This document shows positions 41,815 to 50,338 of a stretch of DNA of 64,000 nucleotides, in pieces (position 1 is the first letter of the stretch; the number at the start of each line of letters is the position of its first letter). Where the stretch lies: assembly GCF_003665065.1 (NCBI RefSeq), contig NZ_RCHR01000005.1, positions 62,001 through 126,000 on the forward strand, given 5' to 3'. A program made the translations under genes and the position numbers. The stretch is from Oceanobacillus piezotolerans (GTDB lineage: Bacteria; Bacillota; Bacilli; Bacillales; Amphibacillaceae). Under the pieces are notes generated by a model, which did not search any database, was not told where the DNA came from, and saw nothing but the letters and a program-made list of their open reading frames with translations.

Positions 41815-42870
41815 ATGAGTAAACAAAAACAAGCACAATTAAGAAAAAGTGTTGCAGCGTTTGCAAATTCAGATACGAAAACTAGTGTAATCCAGGTATT
41901 CAATTCATTTGTTCCCTTCTTCGCACTATGGTTTCTTGCTTATTTAAGCTTAGAGGTATCAGTGTTATTAAGTATTGCAATTTCTGTAGTAAATGCGGGC
42001 TTCGTGATAAGAATATTTATTATCTTTCATGACTGTGCCCATATGTCATTTTTTAAGAACAGTAAAGCAAATCGAGTTCTCGGAACCGTAACAGGTGTTG
42101 TCACCCACTTTGCATTTGAAAAGTGGAAAAGAAGCCACGCTATTCACCATGCAACAAGTGGTAATCTCGACAAACGTGGAACAGGAGACATCTGGGTTAT
42201 GACGGTTGAAGAATATGCACAAGCTTCCTTCTGGGAGAGACTGTCATATCGTTTATACCGTAATCCAATCATCTTATTTGGTCTTGGACCATTCTACCTC
42301 TTTCTTATCGAAAACAGAATGAATCGCAAAGGAGCAAAGGGGAGAGAAAGATGGAATACCCATCTGATTACAGCATCGATTATTGTTATTTATGCTTTGT
42401 TAATTTTGGCAATAGGCTGGCAGGCATTTCTAATCATTCAGCTCCCAATGATGTGGATGGCAGGAGCGCTGGGAATTTGGCTGTTTTACGTGCAGCATCA
42501 GTTTGAGGATTCTTATTTCGAGAATGAAGAGGAGTGGGATTATGTAAAGGCAGCCGTCGAAGGCAGCTCATATTATAAACTCCCAAGAATTTTAGAATGG
42601 TTAACAGGCAGTATTGGCTACCACCATGTTCATCACTTAAGCCCAAGAGTGCCTAATTATCACTTGGAGAAGGCGCACGAATCTACTCCACCATTACAAA
42701 AGGCAACGACCATTACCCTTTTGACAAGTTTAAAATCCATCCGTTTTCGTTTGTTTGATGAAGCTAGTAAATCCTTTGTTAGTTTTAGGGAATTTAGGAA
42801 TTTGCAAAGAAAAACCAAATCAGGCATGAAATTAAAAACAAATCACCCTAGTTTTCAAGAAAATAGGTAA
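41815..42870 (+). CDS. des: Membrane phospholipid desaturase Des
   Basis: 351 residues, one fewer than Bacillus subtilis Des. Four to six helices surround three histidine boxes: HDCAH (72-76), HAIHH (108-112) and HHVHH (270-274), which hold the di-iron centre. It inserts a double bond into acyl chains of membrane lipids after a temperature drop. The start is ATG 41815 behind GTAGGAGGAAAAG. desK and desR follow on the same strand but after a terminator, as in Bacillus subtilis. Confidence 0.96.
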   Translation: MSKQKQAQLRKSVAAFANSDTKTSVIQVFNSFVPFFALWFLAYLSLEVSVLLSIAISVVNAGFVIRIFIIFHDCAHMSFFKNSKANRVLGTVTGVVTHFAFEKWKRSHAIHHATSGNLDKRGTGDIWVMTVEEYAQASFWERLSYRLYRNPIILFGLGPFYLFLIENRMNRKGAKGRERWNTHLITASIIVIYALLILAIGWQAFLIIQLPMMWMAGALGIWLFYVQHQFEDSYFENEEEWDYVKAAVEGSSYYKLPRILEWLTGSIGYHHVHHLSPRVPNYHLEKAHESTPPLQKATTITLLTSLKSIRFRLFDEASKSFVSFREFRNLQRKTKSGMKLKTNHPSFQENR

Positions 42871-42877
42871 TTGCAAT

Positions 42878-42910
42878 AAAACCCTTTACTTCTGTTAAAG
42901 GGTTTTAATT
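42878..42910 (+). terminator. Terminator between des and desK
   Basis: AAAACCCTTTA and TAAAGGGTTTT pair and are followed by AATT; it should limit readthrough from the cold-induced des transcript. Confidence 0.85.
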
Positions 42911-42983
42911 CTATACACGTTTTTTCTAATTTGATATTTTGATATACTTATTAAAACAAGGTTCGTACGGAAGGGGAAGGGGC

Positions 42984-44102
42984 ATGCAAAATTGGTTTCA
43001 TATATTTCCTAAGAATACAGGGCTTAGTTTATACCTTTGGATTATCTTTTGCTTGCTTCCCTTTTACTTTATTTTCCGATCATCTTCTTTTATGGAAATA
43101 ATAATTGGAATACTTATGATAGTGCTATTCTTTGCATCCTATCGGCTATCTTTCATCAAGCAAGGATGGACTGTTTATGTCTCTGTTGGGATAGAAATGG
43201 CTATTAGTATAGGAATGACCTTATATTTTGGCTATGCCTATTTCTCACTCTTTTTAGCCTTTTTTATTGGTAATATCCGAAATAAGGCTGGTTTTATTTC
43301 TTTGTATGTCGTGCATCTGGTGACAACGATTGCGGCCATTACAATCGGATTTTTCATAGATATTCAACTATTCTATAGTCAATTGCCATTTATTATTATT
43401 ACGCTTATCGGTGTCATACTTTTGCCATTTAATATGTATAATCGAAATAAACGAGAGAAGCTAGAAGATGAACTGGAAGATGCGAATGAGCGTATTTCGG
43501 AGTTGTTGATTGTGGAAGAACGTCAGAGAATTGCTAGAGACCTTCATGATACTTTAGGGCAAAAGCTTTCCTTGATCGGCTTAAAAAGTGATTTAGCAGG
43601 AAAGTTAGTGGAAAAGGATCCTGATAAGGCAAAATCAGAGATAAATGATATCCACCAAACAGCAAGAACAGCACTAATGGAAGTGCGAGAGTTAGTCTCT
43701 ACCATGAAAAGTGTGAAGTGGAAGGATGAAATCATTCGGGTTAAGCAGGTCTTAGAAGCGGCCCAAATGGAATTCATTATAGAAGGTACGTTTCCTCAGA
43801 TTCCATTATTAATTGAGCATGTGGTCAGCATGTGTATGCGTGAGGCAATAACAAACATGGTCAAGCATAGTAAAGCTACCTTATGCCGTATTCATGTCGA
43901 GCAAAACTTGAATGGGACAAAAATTCTAATTCATGATAATGGAATTGGTGAAATTAACGATGAGGATTTACTAAAAGGAAATGGTATAAAGGGAATGAAA
44001 GAACGGCTCGGTTTTATTAATGGAACGTTAGAGATAGATACTAAATCTGGGAAGGGGACAACACTTATTATTCGTGTCCCAGAAATAGCTAATCGTTTGT
44101 AA
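42984..44102 (+). CDS. desK: Thermosensor histidine kinase DesK
   Basis: 372 residues from ATG 42984 behind GGAAGGGGAAGGGGC; an extension back to 42939 lacks a site. Five hydrophobic helices (about residues 15-150) lead into a HisKA_3 domain with phospho-accepting His188 in ARDLHDTLGQKLSL, the same number as in Bacillus subtilis DesK, and an HATPase_c domain with MREAITNMVKHS and GIKGMKERL. DesK senses membrane thickness and order, acting as phosphatase when the membrane is fluid and kinase in the cold. DesR lies 27 bp downstream. Confidence 0.95.
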   Translation: MQNWFHIFPKNTGLSLYLWIIFCLLPFYFIFRSSSFMEIIIGILMIVLFFASYRLSFIKQGWTVYVSVGIEMAISIGMTLYFGYAYFSLFLAFFIGNIRNKAGFISLYVVHLVTTIAAITIGFFIDIQLFYSQLPFIIITLIGVILLPFNMYNRNKREKLEDELEDANERISELLIVEERQRIARDLHDTLGQKLSLIGLKSDLAGKLVEKDPDKAKSEINDIHQTARTALMEVRELVSTMKSVKWKDEIIRVKQVLEAAQMEFIIEGTFPQIPLLIEHVVSMCMREAITNMVKHSKATLCRIHVEQNLNGTKILIHDNGIGEINDEDLLKGNGIKGMKERLGFINGTLEIDTKSGKGTTLIIRVPEIANRL

Positions 44103-44129
44103 TGTGGTTCCCAATTAGGAGGGGTGAAT

Positions 44130-44729
44130 ATGATACGTATTGTAATTGCAGAGGATCAGCAATTGCTGCTTGGTGCATTAGGCTCTTTATTGGATTTAGA
44201 AGAGGACATGGAAGTAGTAGGTAAGGCAAAAAATGGGGAAGAGGCGATTTCACTCGTTCATCAGCATCAACCGGATGTTTGTATCATGGATATTGAAATG
44301 CCGCTTAAAAGTGGACTAGATGCAGCAGAAGAACTGAAAGGACACCATTGTAAGGTCATCATACTGACGACGTTTGCACGTGCTGGCTACTTTGAGCGTG
44401 CAAGAAACGCCAATATTAGTGGATATCTGTTAAAGGACAGTCCTAGTGAGGAATTAGCGCGATCGATTCGTGTGATTATGGATGGACGGAAGATATATGC
44501 CCCCGAGTTGATCGATCTCGCCTATGAAGAAGAAAATCCTTTAACAGAACGAGAACAACAAGTCATTCGCTTAATTGCTGAAGGAAAGAACACAAAAGAG
44601 ATAGCAAATAAGCTTTTTTTAACAAATGGAACGGTTCGTAACTATGTATCCACGATTTTGGATAAACTGCATGTAACCAATCGAATTGAAGCCATTTCCC
44701 GATTTAAGGAAAAGGGTTGGTTTAAATAA
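44130..44729 (+). CDS. desR: Response regulator DesR
   Basis: 199 residues from ATG 44130 behind AGGAGGGGTGAAT, identical in length to Bacillus subtilis DesR. The receiver domain has E8, D9 and phospho-acceptor D54 (CIMDIEMP), T-loop TTFA and K in LLKDS. The C-terminal domain is a NarL/LuxR helix-turn-helix (LTEREQQVIRLIAEGKNTKE). Phosphorylated DesR activates des, probably at the palindrome at 41720. Confidence 0.96.
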   Translation: MIRIVIAEDQQLLLGALGSLLDLEEDMEVVGKAKNGEEAISLVHQHQPDVCIMDIEMPLKSGLDAAEELKGHHCKVIILTTFARAGYFERARNANISGYLLKDSPSEELARSIRVIMDGRKIYAPELIDLAYEEENPLTEREQQVIRLIAEGKNTKEIANKLFLTNGTVRNYVSTILDKLHVTNRIEAISRFKEKGWFK

Positions 44730-44808
44730 TATAATAAAAAATTGCCTTTTTACAAATAGTAATGATGCCGACGTTTTTTGGTGAATTCTATTAAAAGGAG
44801 AGGCATAA

Positions 44809-45411
44809 ATGACATCAGTAAAATTGGCGATCATCTACTATAGCTCCACAGGTACCAATTATCAATTAGCGCAATGGGCTGAACAAGGTGCTAAAGAGGC
44901 AGGTGCTGAGGTTCGACTTCGTAAGGTACATGAATTAGCACCTGAGGCTGCTATTGCACAGAATGCGGGATGGAAAGCACATGTAGAGGCGACGAAAGAT
45001 GTGCAAGAGGCTTCTTCAGAGGATATTGAGTGGGCAGATGCAATTATTTTCAGCACACCAACACGATTTGGAAATGTAGCTTCTCAAATGAAACAGTTTT
45101 TGGATACACAAGGTGGATTGTGGGCATCTGGGAAGACGGTAAATAAAGTAGTTAGTGCAATGACAGCTGCTTCTAACCCTCATGGTGGACATGAAGCGAC
45201 TATTTTAGCCTTATACACTTCAATGATGCATTGGGGAGCAATTATTGTGCCGCCAGGGTATACGGACCAGGTTCTATTTAGCGCTGGTGGGAATCCATAT
45301 GGAACAAGTGTAACCCAAGGGCAGGATGGGAAAATGGTAGAGGACGTAGAGGCTGCCGTTAAACATCAAGCAAAGCGTACGATAGAAATTGCTTCTAAAA
45401 TTGTTGGTTAA
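44809..45411 (+). CDS. WrbA-like NAD(P)H:quinone oxidoreductase
   Basis: 200 residues of flavodoxin-like fold. The FMN phosphate loop is YYSSTGTNYQLAQ (10-22), and FSTPTRFGNVASQMKQFLD (about 82-100) and SNPHGGHEATILAL (about 123-136) are the WrbA signature. It reduces quinones to hydroquinols with two electrons, avoiding semiquinone radicals. The start is ATG 44809 behind AAAAGGAGAGGCATAA. A terminator follows. Confidence 0.92.
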   Translation: MTSVKLAIIYYSSTGTNYQLAQWAEQGAKEAGAEVRLRKVHELAPEAAIAQNAGWKAHVEATKDVQEASSEDIEWADAIIFSTPTRFGNVASQMKQFLDTQGGLWASGKTVNKVVSAMTAASNPHGGHEATILALYTSMMHWGAIIVPPGYTDQVLFSAGGNPYGTSVTQGQDGKMVEDVEAAVKHQAKRTIEIASKIVG

Positions 45412-45447
45412 GGTTGATTACTAAAGCAGATGAGTTAAGATGAAGGA

Positions 45448-45484
45448 AAACGCCATTGCTAAAATATAGCAATGGCGCTTTTTC
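45448..45484. terminator. Terminator between wrbA-like and monooxygenase genes
   Basis: AACGCCATTGCTA and TAGCAATGGCGCTT pair and are followed by TTTTC. Confidence 0.9.
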
Positions 45485-45513
45485 TATGATCCTTATTATT
45501 TTCGGATAGAAGC

Positions 45514-46530
45514 TTAACTCATTAATTCAGAAATGATTTCATAAGAGCGTAAACGATCCTCTAAACTGTAAATCTGTGAACTAATGATAATTTCATCTGC
45601 TTTTGTAACTTCTTGAATCCTGTTTAGTTTTTCTTTAACCGTCTCAGGTCCGCCAATGATGGTTGTGTTTGGATCAAGCGACTCTTCTACAGCAGCTTTT
45701 TCCATTGGTGTCCAAATCTCATCCATGTTTTTAACGGGATGTTGTAGTTTTGTTGAAATCCCTTTACGGATATTAAAAAATTGTAATTGATGTGAAGTGG
45801 CAAGATATTGTGCTTTCTCATCTGTATCGGCTGCTATCACATTGACCCCGACCATTGCATAAGGTTTTTCAAGCTTCTCTGTTGGCTTGAAGTTATCTCG
45901 GTATAATTTTAATGCTGCAAGTAAGTAGGCTGGCGCAAAGTGACTGGCAAAGGAAAAGCGTAAACCTTTTTCTGCCGCAAGACGGGCACTAAAGTCACTA
46001 GAACCGAGTAACCAAATAGGAATATCTAACCCTTGCCCTGGAATAGCCCTAACACGTGAAACGGGTTCTTCTGAAAAATAGTCTTGCAGCTCATTCACCT
46101 GCATTGGAAATTCCTCTGGCCCAGCGTGTAAGGTCCTGCGCAACGCATATGCTGCTGCTTGATCCGTTCCTGGAGCTCTTCCAAGTCCTAAATCAATTCT
46201 TCCCGGGTAAATAGATTCAAGTGTGCCAAATTGCTCTGCGATAACAATGGTTGCATGGTTTGGGAGCATAATTCCGCCAGAACCAATGCGCATATGGTTT
46301 GTTTTCCCTGCAATGTGACCAATCAAGACAGAAGTGGCTGAGCTTGCAATACCAGGCATATTATGATGCTCCGCTAACCAATAACGATTGTATCCCCAGC
46401 TCTCTGCATGCTGTGCCAATTCCACGCTCTCCTCAAATGATTCCGTTGCATTGCTCCCTTCTTTGATTGGTGCCAAATCAAGAATTGCAAGTGGGATTCC
46501 ATTGAATTTCTTTGTATTATCATTAACCAA
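45514..46530 (-). CDS. Luciferase-like (LLM class) flavin-dependent monooxygenase
   Basis: About 338 residues of the bacterial luciferase-like TIM-barrel family, single-component alkanal-type group: [20 protein letters not shown] at the N-terminus, [18 protein letters not shown], then [19 protein letters not shown] and [13 protein letters not shown]. It uses reduced flavin and oxygen; the substrate is unknown. The start is TTG 46530, eight bases after AAAGGAG; the GTG at 46539 overlaps that site. It is divergent from the eps operon and shares its upstream region. Confidence 0.9.
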   Translation of the reverse strand: MVNDNTKKFNGIPLAILDLAPIKEGSNATESFEESVELAQHAESWGYNRYWLAEHHNMPGIASSATSVLIGHIAGKTNHMRIGSGGIMLPNHATIVIAEQFGTLESIYPGRIDLGLGRAPGTDQAAAYALRRTLHAGPEEFPMQVNELQDYFSEEPVSRVRAIPGQGLDIPIWLLGSSDFSARLAAEKGLRFSFASHFAPAYLLAALKLYRDNFKPTEKLEKPYAMVGVNVIAADTDEKAQYLATSHQLQFFNIRKGISTKLQHPVKNMDEIWTPMEKAAVEESLDPNTTIIGGPETVKEKLNRIQEVTKADEIIISSQIYSLEDRLRSYEIISELMS

Positions 46531-46686
46531 ACTATTCACTCCTTTAAATAAAAAAGTGCTTTCTTAATAAGCAATAATAAAGATTATCTATTTGCGAGTC
46601 CAATTTTTGGCTTGTGGGATAGGTTGTTTGTTAAATTTTCAAAAAATACTTGAAAAAGTCGTGGGTATGTTGTACTATGGATTTGT

Positions 46687-46702
46687 GTTCTTAATAAAGA
46701 AA
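46687..46702. promoter_or_regulatory. SinR-type operator, upstream site
   Basis: GTTCTTAATAAAGAAA, two near-perfect GTTCTYT half-sites in inverted orientation with a 2-bp spacer, 93 bp upstream of the core operator. Confidence 0.7.
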
Positions 46703-46772
46703 AGGGCATTATAATAATGAAAAAGTAACTGTAAAAATAAAGTAAAGTTAGTCTAATTTCCTAAATCACCTA

Positions 46773-46801
46773 TTGACATGTTCTTTATAAAGAACTAAAA
46801 T
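46773..46801 (+). promoter_or_regulatory. eps operon promoter with SinR-type operator filling the spacer
   Basis: TTGACA (46773-46778) and TAAAAT (46796-46801) are 17 bp apart, and the perfect palindrome GTTCTTTATAAAGAAC (46780-46795) fills 16 of those 17 bases. SinR of Bacillus subtilis recognises GTTCTYT, including inverted pairs with a 2-bp gap. A repressor bound here would exclude RNA polymerase completely. Confidence 0.8.
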
Positions 46802-46839
46802 ATATCCAGAAGCAGTGGGAATATTTTTTTACATTGATT

Positions 46840-46855
46840 GTTCTTAATAAAGAAT
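46840..46855. promoter_or_regulatory. SinR-type operator, downstream site
   Basis: GTTCTTAATAAAGAAT, 60 bp downstream of the core operator and within the predicted eps leader; same inverted half-site layout. Confidence 0.7.
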
Positions 46856-46896
46856 GCTTTATGTTTAAACACTAAGTAAAGGTAAAGGTGATTCCA

Positions 46897-47640
46897 ATGA
46901 GAGAAGACTTCTCGCGTTCCATTGTGGAACAAAAGGATATAAAAGAAATCGATTTAAAACAGTACTATTACTTAATTAAGAAGCGGCTTTGGATTATTGT
47001 ATTGATCACTATGGTTACCACCTCAATTGGATATTTTTATAGTACAAGCACCTACACTGCTCTTTATGAATCCTCTAGAAGGGTCATTCTAGGCTCAGGC
47101 AGTGAAGATATGAATACATTAATGGTGATGATGAAAGATCCTATTATTATGGAGAAGGTGTCTAGTGAACTTCAATTAGAACGCCCATCTGAAGCACTTG
47201 CAAATCAAATTACCGTGACAAGACTGGATGAATCCCAGGTCGTACATATATCTGTAATAGACACAAACCTAGAATTGGCTGCTAGAATAGCAAATGTTAC
47301 CGCAGTTATTTATCAGTCAGAAATGGAAAACATTCTTGGGTTTACCGATGTGCAGTTATTATCAGAAGCAAAAGTGAATCCAAATCCTATGAATGAATCG
47401 ACAAATCGAGTGACCATTATAGCCTTTATATTTGGCCTTGCTACAGGGATTGGGTTTGTATTTCTTTTAGATTCTTTAGATATGAAGCTAAGAAAAGAGA
47501 GCCAAGTCGAAGCGATATTAGGTGTACCAATACTTGGAACTATCTCTAATATGAACAAGAAAAAGTATACCACGGCAAGTAAAAAGCAAAATGAGATAAG
47601 AGTGGGAGGCGAGAAAGTTGGTGTTAAGCAAAATGCTTAA
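46897..47640 (+). CDS. epsA: Chain-length determinant / kinase activator EpsA (Wzz family)
   Basis: 247 residues from ATG 46897, six bases after AAAGGTG. Two membrane helices (about residues 29-50 and 170-192) bracket an extracellular loop, with Wzz features EIDLKQYYYLIKKRLWIIVL before the first and a Pro-rich VNPNPMNESTN before the second. The short cytoplasmic tail would activate the kinase EpsB, whose gene overlaps this one by 23 bases. It is the first gene of the exopolysaccharide operon that forms the biofilm matrix. Confidence 0.93.
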   Translation: MREDFSRSIVEQKDIKEIDLKQYYYLIKKRLWIIVLITMVTTSIGYFYSTSTYTALYESSRRVILGSGSEDMNTLMVMMKDPIIMEKVSSELQLERPSEALANQITVTRLDESQVVHISVIDTNLELAARIANVTAVIYQSEMENILGFTDVQLLSEAKVNPNPMNESTNRVTIIAFIFGLATGIGFVFLLDSLDMKLRKESQVEAILGVPILGTISNMNKKKYTTASKKQNEIRVGGEKVGVKQNA

Positions 47641-48274
47641 ATCAAAGGCAAAAAAGATACAGCTTGTTACTTATTTTCATGCAGACTCTCATATATCAGA
47701 TCAATTCCGGGAGATTCGGGAAAATATTCGATTTTTAAGAGACAAGAATAAAAATGCCATTTTTCTCATCACCTCTCCAGAGAATGGAGAAGGCAAATCC
47801 ACTACTGCAGCTAATTTAGCTGTTTCTATGGCCCAGCAAAAAGAGAAAGTTCTTCTGATTGATGCGAATTTACGTGCCCCTAGTCTGCACACGATTTTTA
47901 AAGTGCCGAACCAATCTGGACTATCTAACCTGTTAAAAGGGATAAGTAATATAGATGAGAGTATATATCCAACCGATGTACATCATTTAGATATTCTCAC
48001 AAGTGGACCAGAAGTATTCAACCCAACGGAGATCTTAGGCGGTCAAATGATGACAGATTTATTAAAGGAATTAGGAAGTATGTATGATGTCATACTCATT
48101 GATGCCCCTTCTGTTTTAAAAACAACAGAAACTCGAGTCCTGGCCAATCAATGTCAGGGGGTAATACTGCTGTTGCAAAAAGGAAAAACGGAGATGGATA
48201 AAGCAGTTAAAACAAAGAGATTGCTGGATTTGGCCCATGCGAATTTAATCGGCGTTATTTTAAATGATAAGTAA
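47618..48274 (+). CDS. epsB: EpsB-like P-loop protein (BY-kinase family, degenerate)
   Basis: 218 residues. Walker A is TSPENGEGKST (K60), Walker A' is LLIDANLRAP (79-88) and Walker B is VILIDAPS (158-165), the three motifs of bacterial tyrosine kinases. Two expected features are missing: the second aspartate of Walker A' (DxD) is Asn84, and the chain ends LIGVILNDK without the usual tyrosine cluster. It may therefore be an ATP-binding partner of EpsA with little or no autophosphorylation. The best start is TTG 47618, eight bases after GGGAGG; GTG 47621 and ATG 47633 are alternatives. Confidence 0.9.
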   Translation: MVLSKMLKSKAKKIQLVTYFHADSHISDQFREIRENIRFLRDKNKNAIFLITSPENGEGKSTTAANLAVSMAQQKEKVLLIDANLRAPSLHTIFKVPNQSGLSNLLKGISNIDESIYPTDVHHLDILTSGPEVFNPTEILGGQMMTDLLKELGSMYDVILIDAPSVLKTTETRVLANQCQGVILLLQKGKTEMDKAVKTKRLLDLAHANLIGVILNDK

Positions 48275-48291
48275 ATTTTTTTAAATAAATT

Positions 48292-48307
48292 GTTCGTTAT
48301 AAAGAAT
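48292..48307. promoter_or_regulatory. Weak SinR-type site between epsB and epsC
   Basis: GTTCGTTATAAAGAAT resembles the three operators upstream of epsA with one changed half-site base. No promoter is evident beside it. Confidence 0.4.
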
Positions 48308-48324
48308 GAAATAGACGTAATAAT

Positions 48325-48440
48325 GTCTTGGTGAAGCCTTACTTACCAGTATCAATGTAGGCACTCGGTCATGCTGTGGGTTGAAAGACCTTAGACGCGC
48401 TCGTTGTCGATAGTATGATGTGAGGATGGGTTAGATGCCC
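48325..48440 (+). ncRNA. EAR (epsC) RNA element
   Basis: The 217-bp gap between epsB and epsC holds a conserved-looking, GC-richer block: GTCTTGGTGAAGCCTTAC, then GTAGGCACTCGGTC, GGGTTGAAAGACC and GGGTTAGATGCCC, with complementary arms GCCTTAC/GTAGGC, GGTC/GACC and GGG/CCC. The EAR element of Bacillales lies at exactly this place and lets RNA polymerase read through terminators in the long eps operon. The call rests mainly on position and on the structured composition; a covariance-model search was not possible. Confidence 0.75.
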
Positions 48441-48491
48441 AATTTACATACATAATTCTTTATTAATCAATTTTATGAAAGGAGGCCGGTC

Positions 48492-50324
48492 ATGACCTAT
48501 CGACAACGTTTATCCCTTTTTGTTTTCGTAGACACCTGCATCGTTTTATCCGCCATTTTTATTAGTATGTTCTTAATGAGCTCACCAGGCTATGAACAGA
48601 TTATGTCATTAATAATTGGATGTCTGACTCTAGTGACTGCTCATCACTTATTTGCACTTCGACTTAAGCTATATAAAAAATTGTGGGAATATGCTAGCAT
48701 TCAAGAACTCATTATCATTCTTAAAGTCGTCACCTATTCTATCTTCATTGCTATGATCATTCATTCTATTGTTTTACAAGAAACACAACTTAAACTATTT
48801 GCGGTGACATGGCTCCTTCATATGTTTTTGATTGGAGGATCAAGACTGATATGGCGTATTTATCGAGATACGTTTATTAACAAATCGGAAAGTAAGGTCC
48901 GCACACTTATTGTTGGCGCAGGATCTGCCGGAACAATGGTAGCAAGGCAGTTACAAAAGAAAAATGAGGGCAATTTACTGCCAGTGGCCTTTATTGATGA
49001 TGATAAACATAAACAGCAAATGGATATTTTAGGGTTGCCGGTCATTGGTGGGGTAGACAGTATAGAAAAGATCGTAAATGACTTAGATATACAGCATATT
49101 ATTATCTCTATTCCTTCGTTAAACAAGAAAAATTTGAATACTATTTTTCAAGAGTGCGCAAAAACAAGTGCAAAGACACAAATATTACCACTACTAGAGG
49201 ATCTTATTACAGGGAAGATAGCTGTCAATCAGTTTCGGGATGTCCAGGTAGAAGATTTACTTGGAAGACCACCAGTAGAGTTAGATATGAATATGATTTC
49301 TCAATCTGTAACAAATAAAGTGGTTCTTGTAACTGGAGCTGGGGGATCGATAGGGTCTGAAATTACCAGGCAAATTGCAAGCTTCCACCCGATCAAGCTC
49401 ATATTGCTAGGGCATGGAGAAAACAGTATCTACTCTATTGAACTAGAGCTAAGGGATACCTTCAAAGATACAAGTATTGAATTTATTACAGAAATTGCGG
49501 ATATACAGGACGCCCAAAAAATGCGAACCATCATGCGGAGACATAAGCCAGATGCTGTCTATCATGCTGCTGCACACAAACATGTTCCTCTCATGGAACG
49601 TAATCCAGATGAGGCGGTAAAGAATAATATAATTGGAACGTTAAATACAGCAATGGCAGCTAGTTTAAACGGTGTAACCAAGTTTGTCATGATCTCAACC
49701 GATAAAGCAGTCAATCCAACCAGTGTTATGGGGGCATCCAAACGCCTGGCTGAAATGCTGATTCAAAACATGAATAGAGAAAGTGATACCACTTTTGTTA
49801 CGGTGAGATTTGGCAATGTATTAGGGAGCAGGGGGAGTGTTATCCCATTATTTAAAAAACAAATTGAAAAGGGTGGGCCAGTAACTGTCACCCATCCTGA
49901 TATGGTCCGATATTTTATGACAATCCCAGAAGCTTCACGATTAGTGATACAGGCTGGTGCATTGGCTAAGGGTGGAGAAATCTTTGTCCTAGATATGGGT
50001 GAGCCAGTGAAAATTGTGGATCTCGCCAGAAACTTAATTAAGCTATCTGGACATTCTCTAGAAGATATAGAAATCAAGTTCTCTGGAATACGACCAGGAG
50101 AAAAGCTTTTTGAAGAGTTACTGCAAGACCATGAAGTTGGGCAGGAACAAATTTATCCAAAGATTTATGTAGGAAAACCTACGGAGCTATATATAGATGA
50201 GATTCATCAGATCATCACAAACTATCAAACTATGAATGCAGCTATATTAAGAGAAGAGCTGCTTAACCTATCAAATAATGTTTTACCAACACAACCTACG
50301 GAAAAGGTCGTTATCACGATATAG
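48492..50324 (+). CDS. epsC: Membrane-anchored UDP-sugar 4,6-dehydratase EpsC
   Basis: 610 residues. Four helices (about residues 8-115) anchor the protein, a first Rossmann domain has TLIVGAGSAGTMVARQL, and the catalytic SDR domain begins VVLVTGAGGSIGSEITRQI near residue 275. It contains YHAAAHKHVPLMERNPDEA, the signature of CapD/PglF/WbpM-type UDP-GlcNAc C4,C6-dehydratases, and STDKAVNPTSVMGASKR. It supplies the precursor for the amino-dideoxy sugar completed by EpsN and EpsM. The start is ATG 48492 behind AAAGGAGGCCGGTC. Confidence 0.95.
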   Translation: MTYRQRLSLFVFVDTCIVLSAIFISMFLMSSPGYEQIMSLIIGCLTLVTAHHLFALRLKLYKKLWEYASIQELIIILKVVTYSIFIAMIIHSIVLQETQLKLFAVTWLLHMFLIGGSRLIWRIYRDTFINKSESKVRTLIVGAGSAGTMVARQLQKKNEGNLLPVAFIDDDKHKQQMDILGLPVIGGVDSIEKIVNDLDIQHIIISIPSLNKKNLNTIFQECAKTSAKTQILPLLEDLITGKIAVNQFRDVQVEDLLGRPPVELDMNMISQSVTNKVVLVTGAGGSIGSEITRQIASFHPIKLILLGHGENSIYSIELELRDTFKDTSIEFITEIADIQDAQKMRTIMRRHKPDAVYHAAAHKHVPLMERNPDEAVKNNIIGTLNTAMAASLNGVTKFVMISTDKAVNPTSVMGASKRLAEMLIQNMNRESDTTFVTVRFGNVLGSRGSVIPLFKKQIEKGGPVTVTHPDMVRYFMTIPEASRLVIQAGALAKGGEIFVLDMGEPVKIVDLARNLIKLSGHSLEDIEIKFSGIRPGEKLFEELLQDHEVGQEQIYPKIYVGKPTELYIDEIHQIITNYQTMNAAILREELLNLSNNVLPTQPTEKVVITI

Positions 50325-50338
50325 GGAAGGGTGATGAA

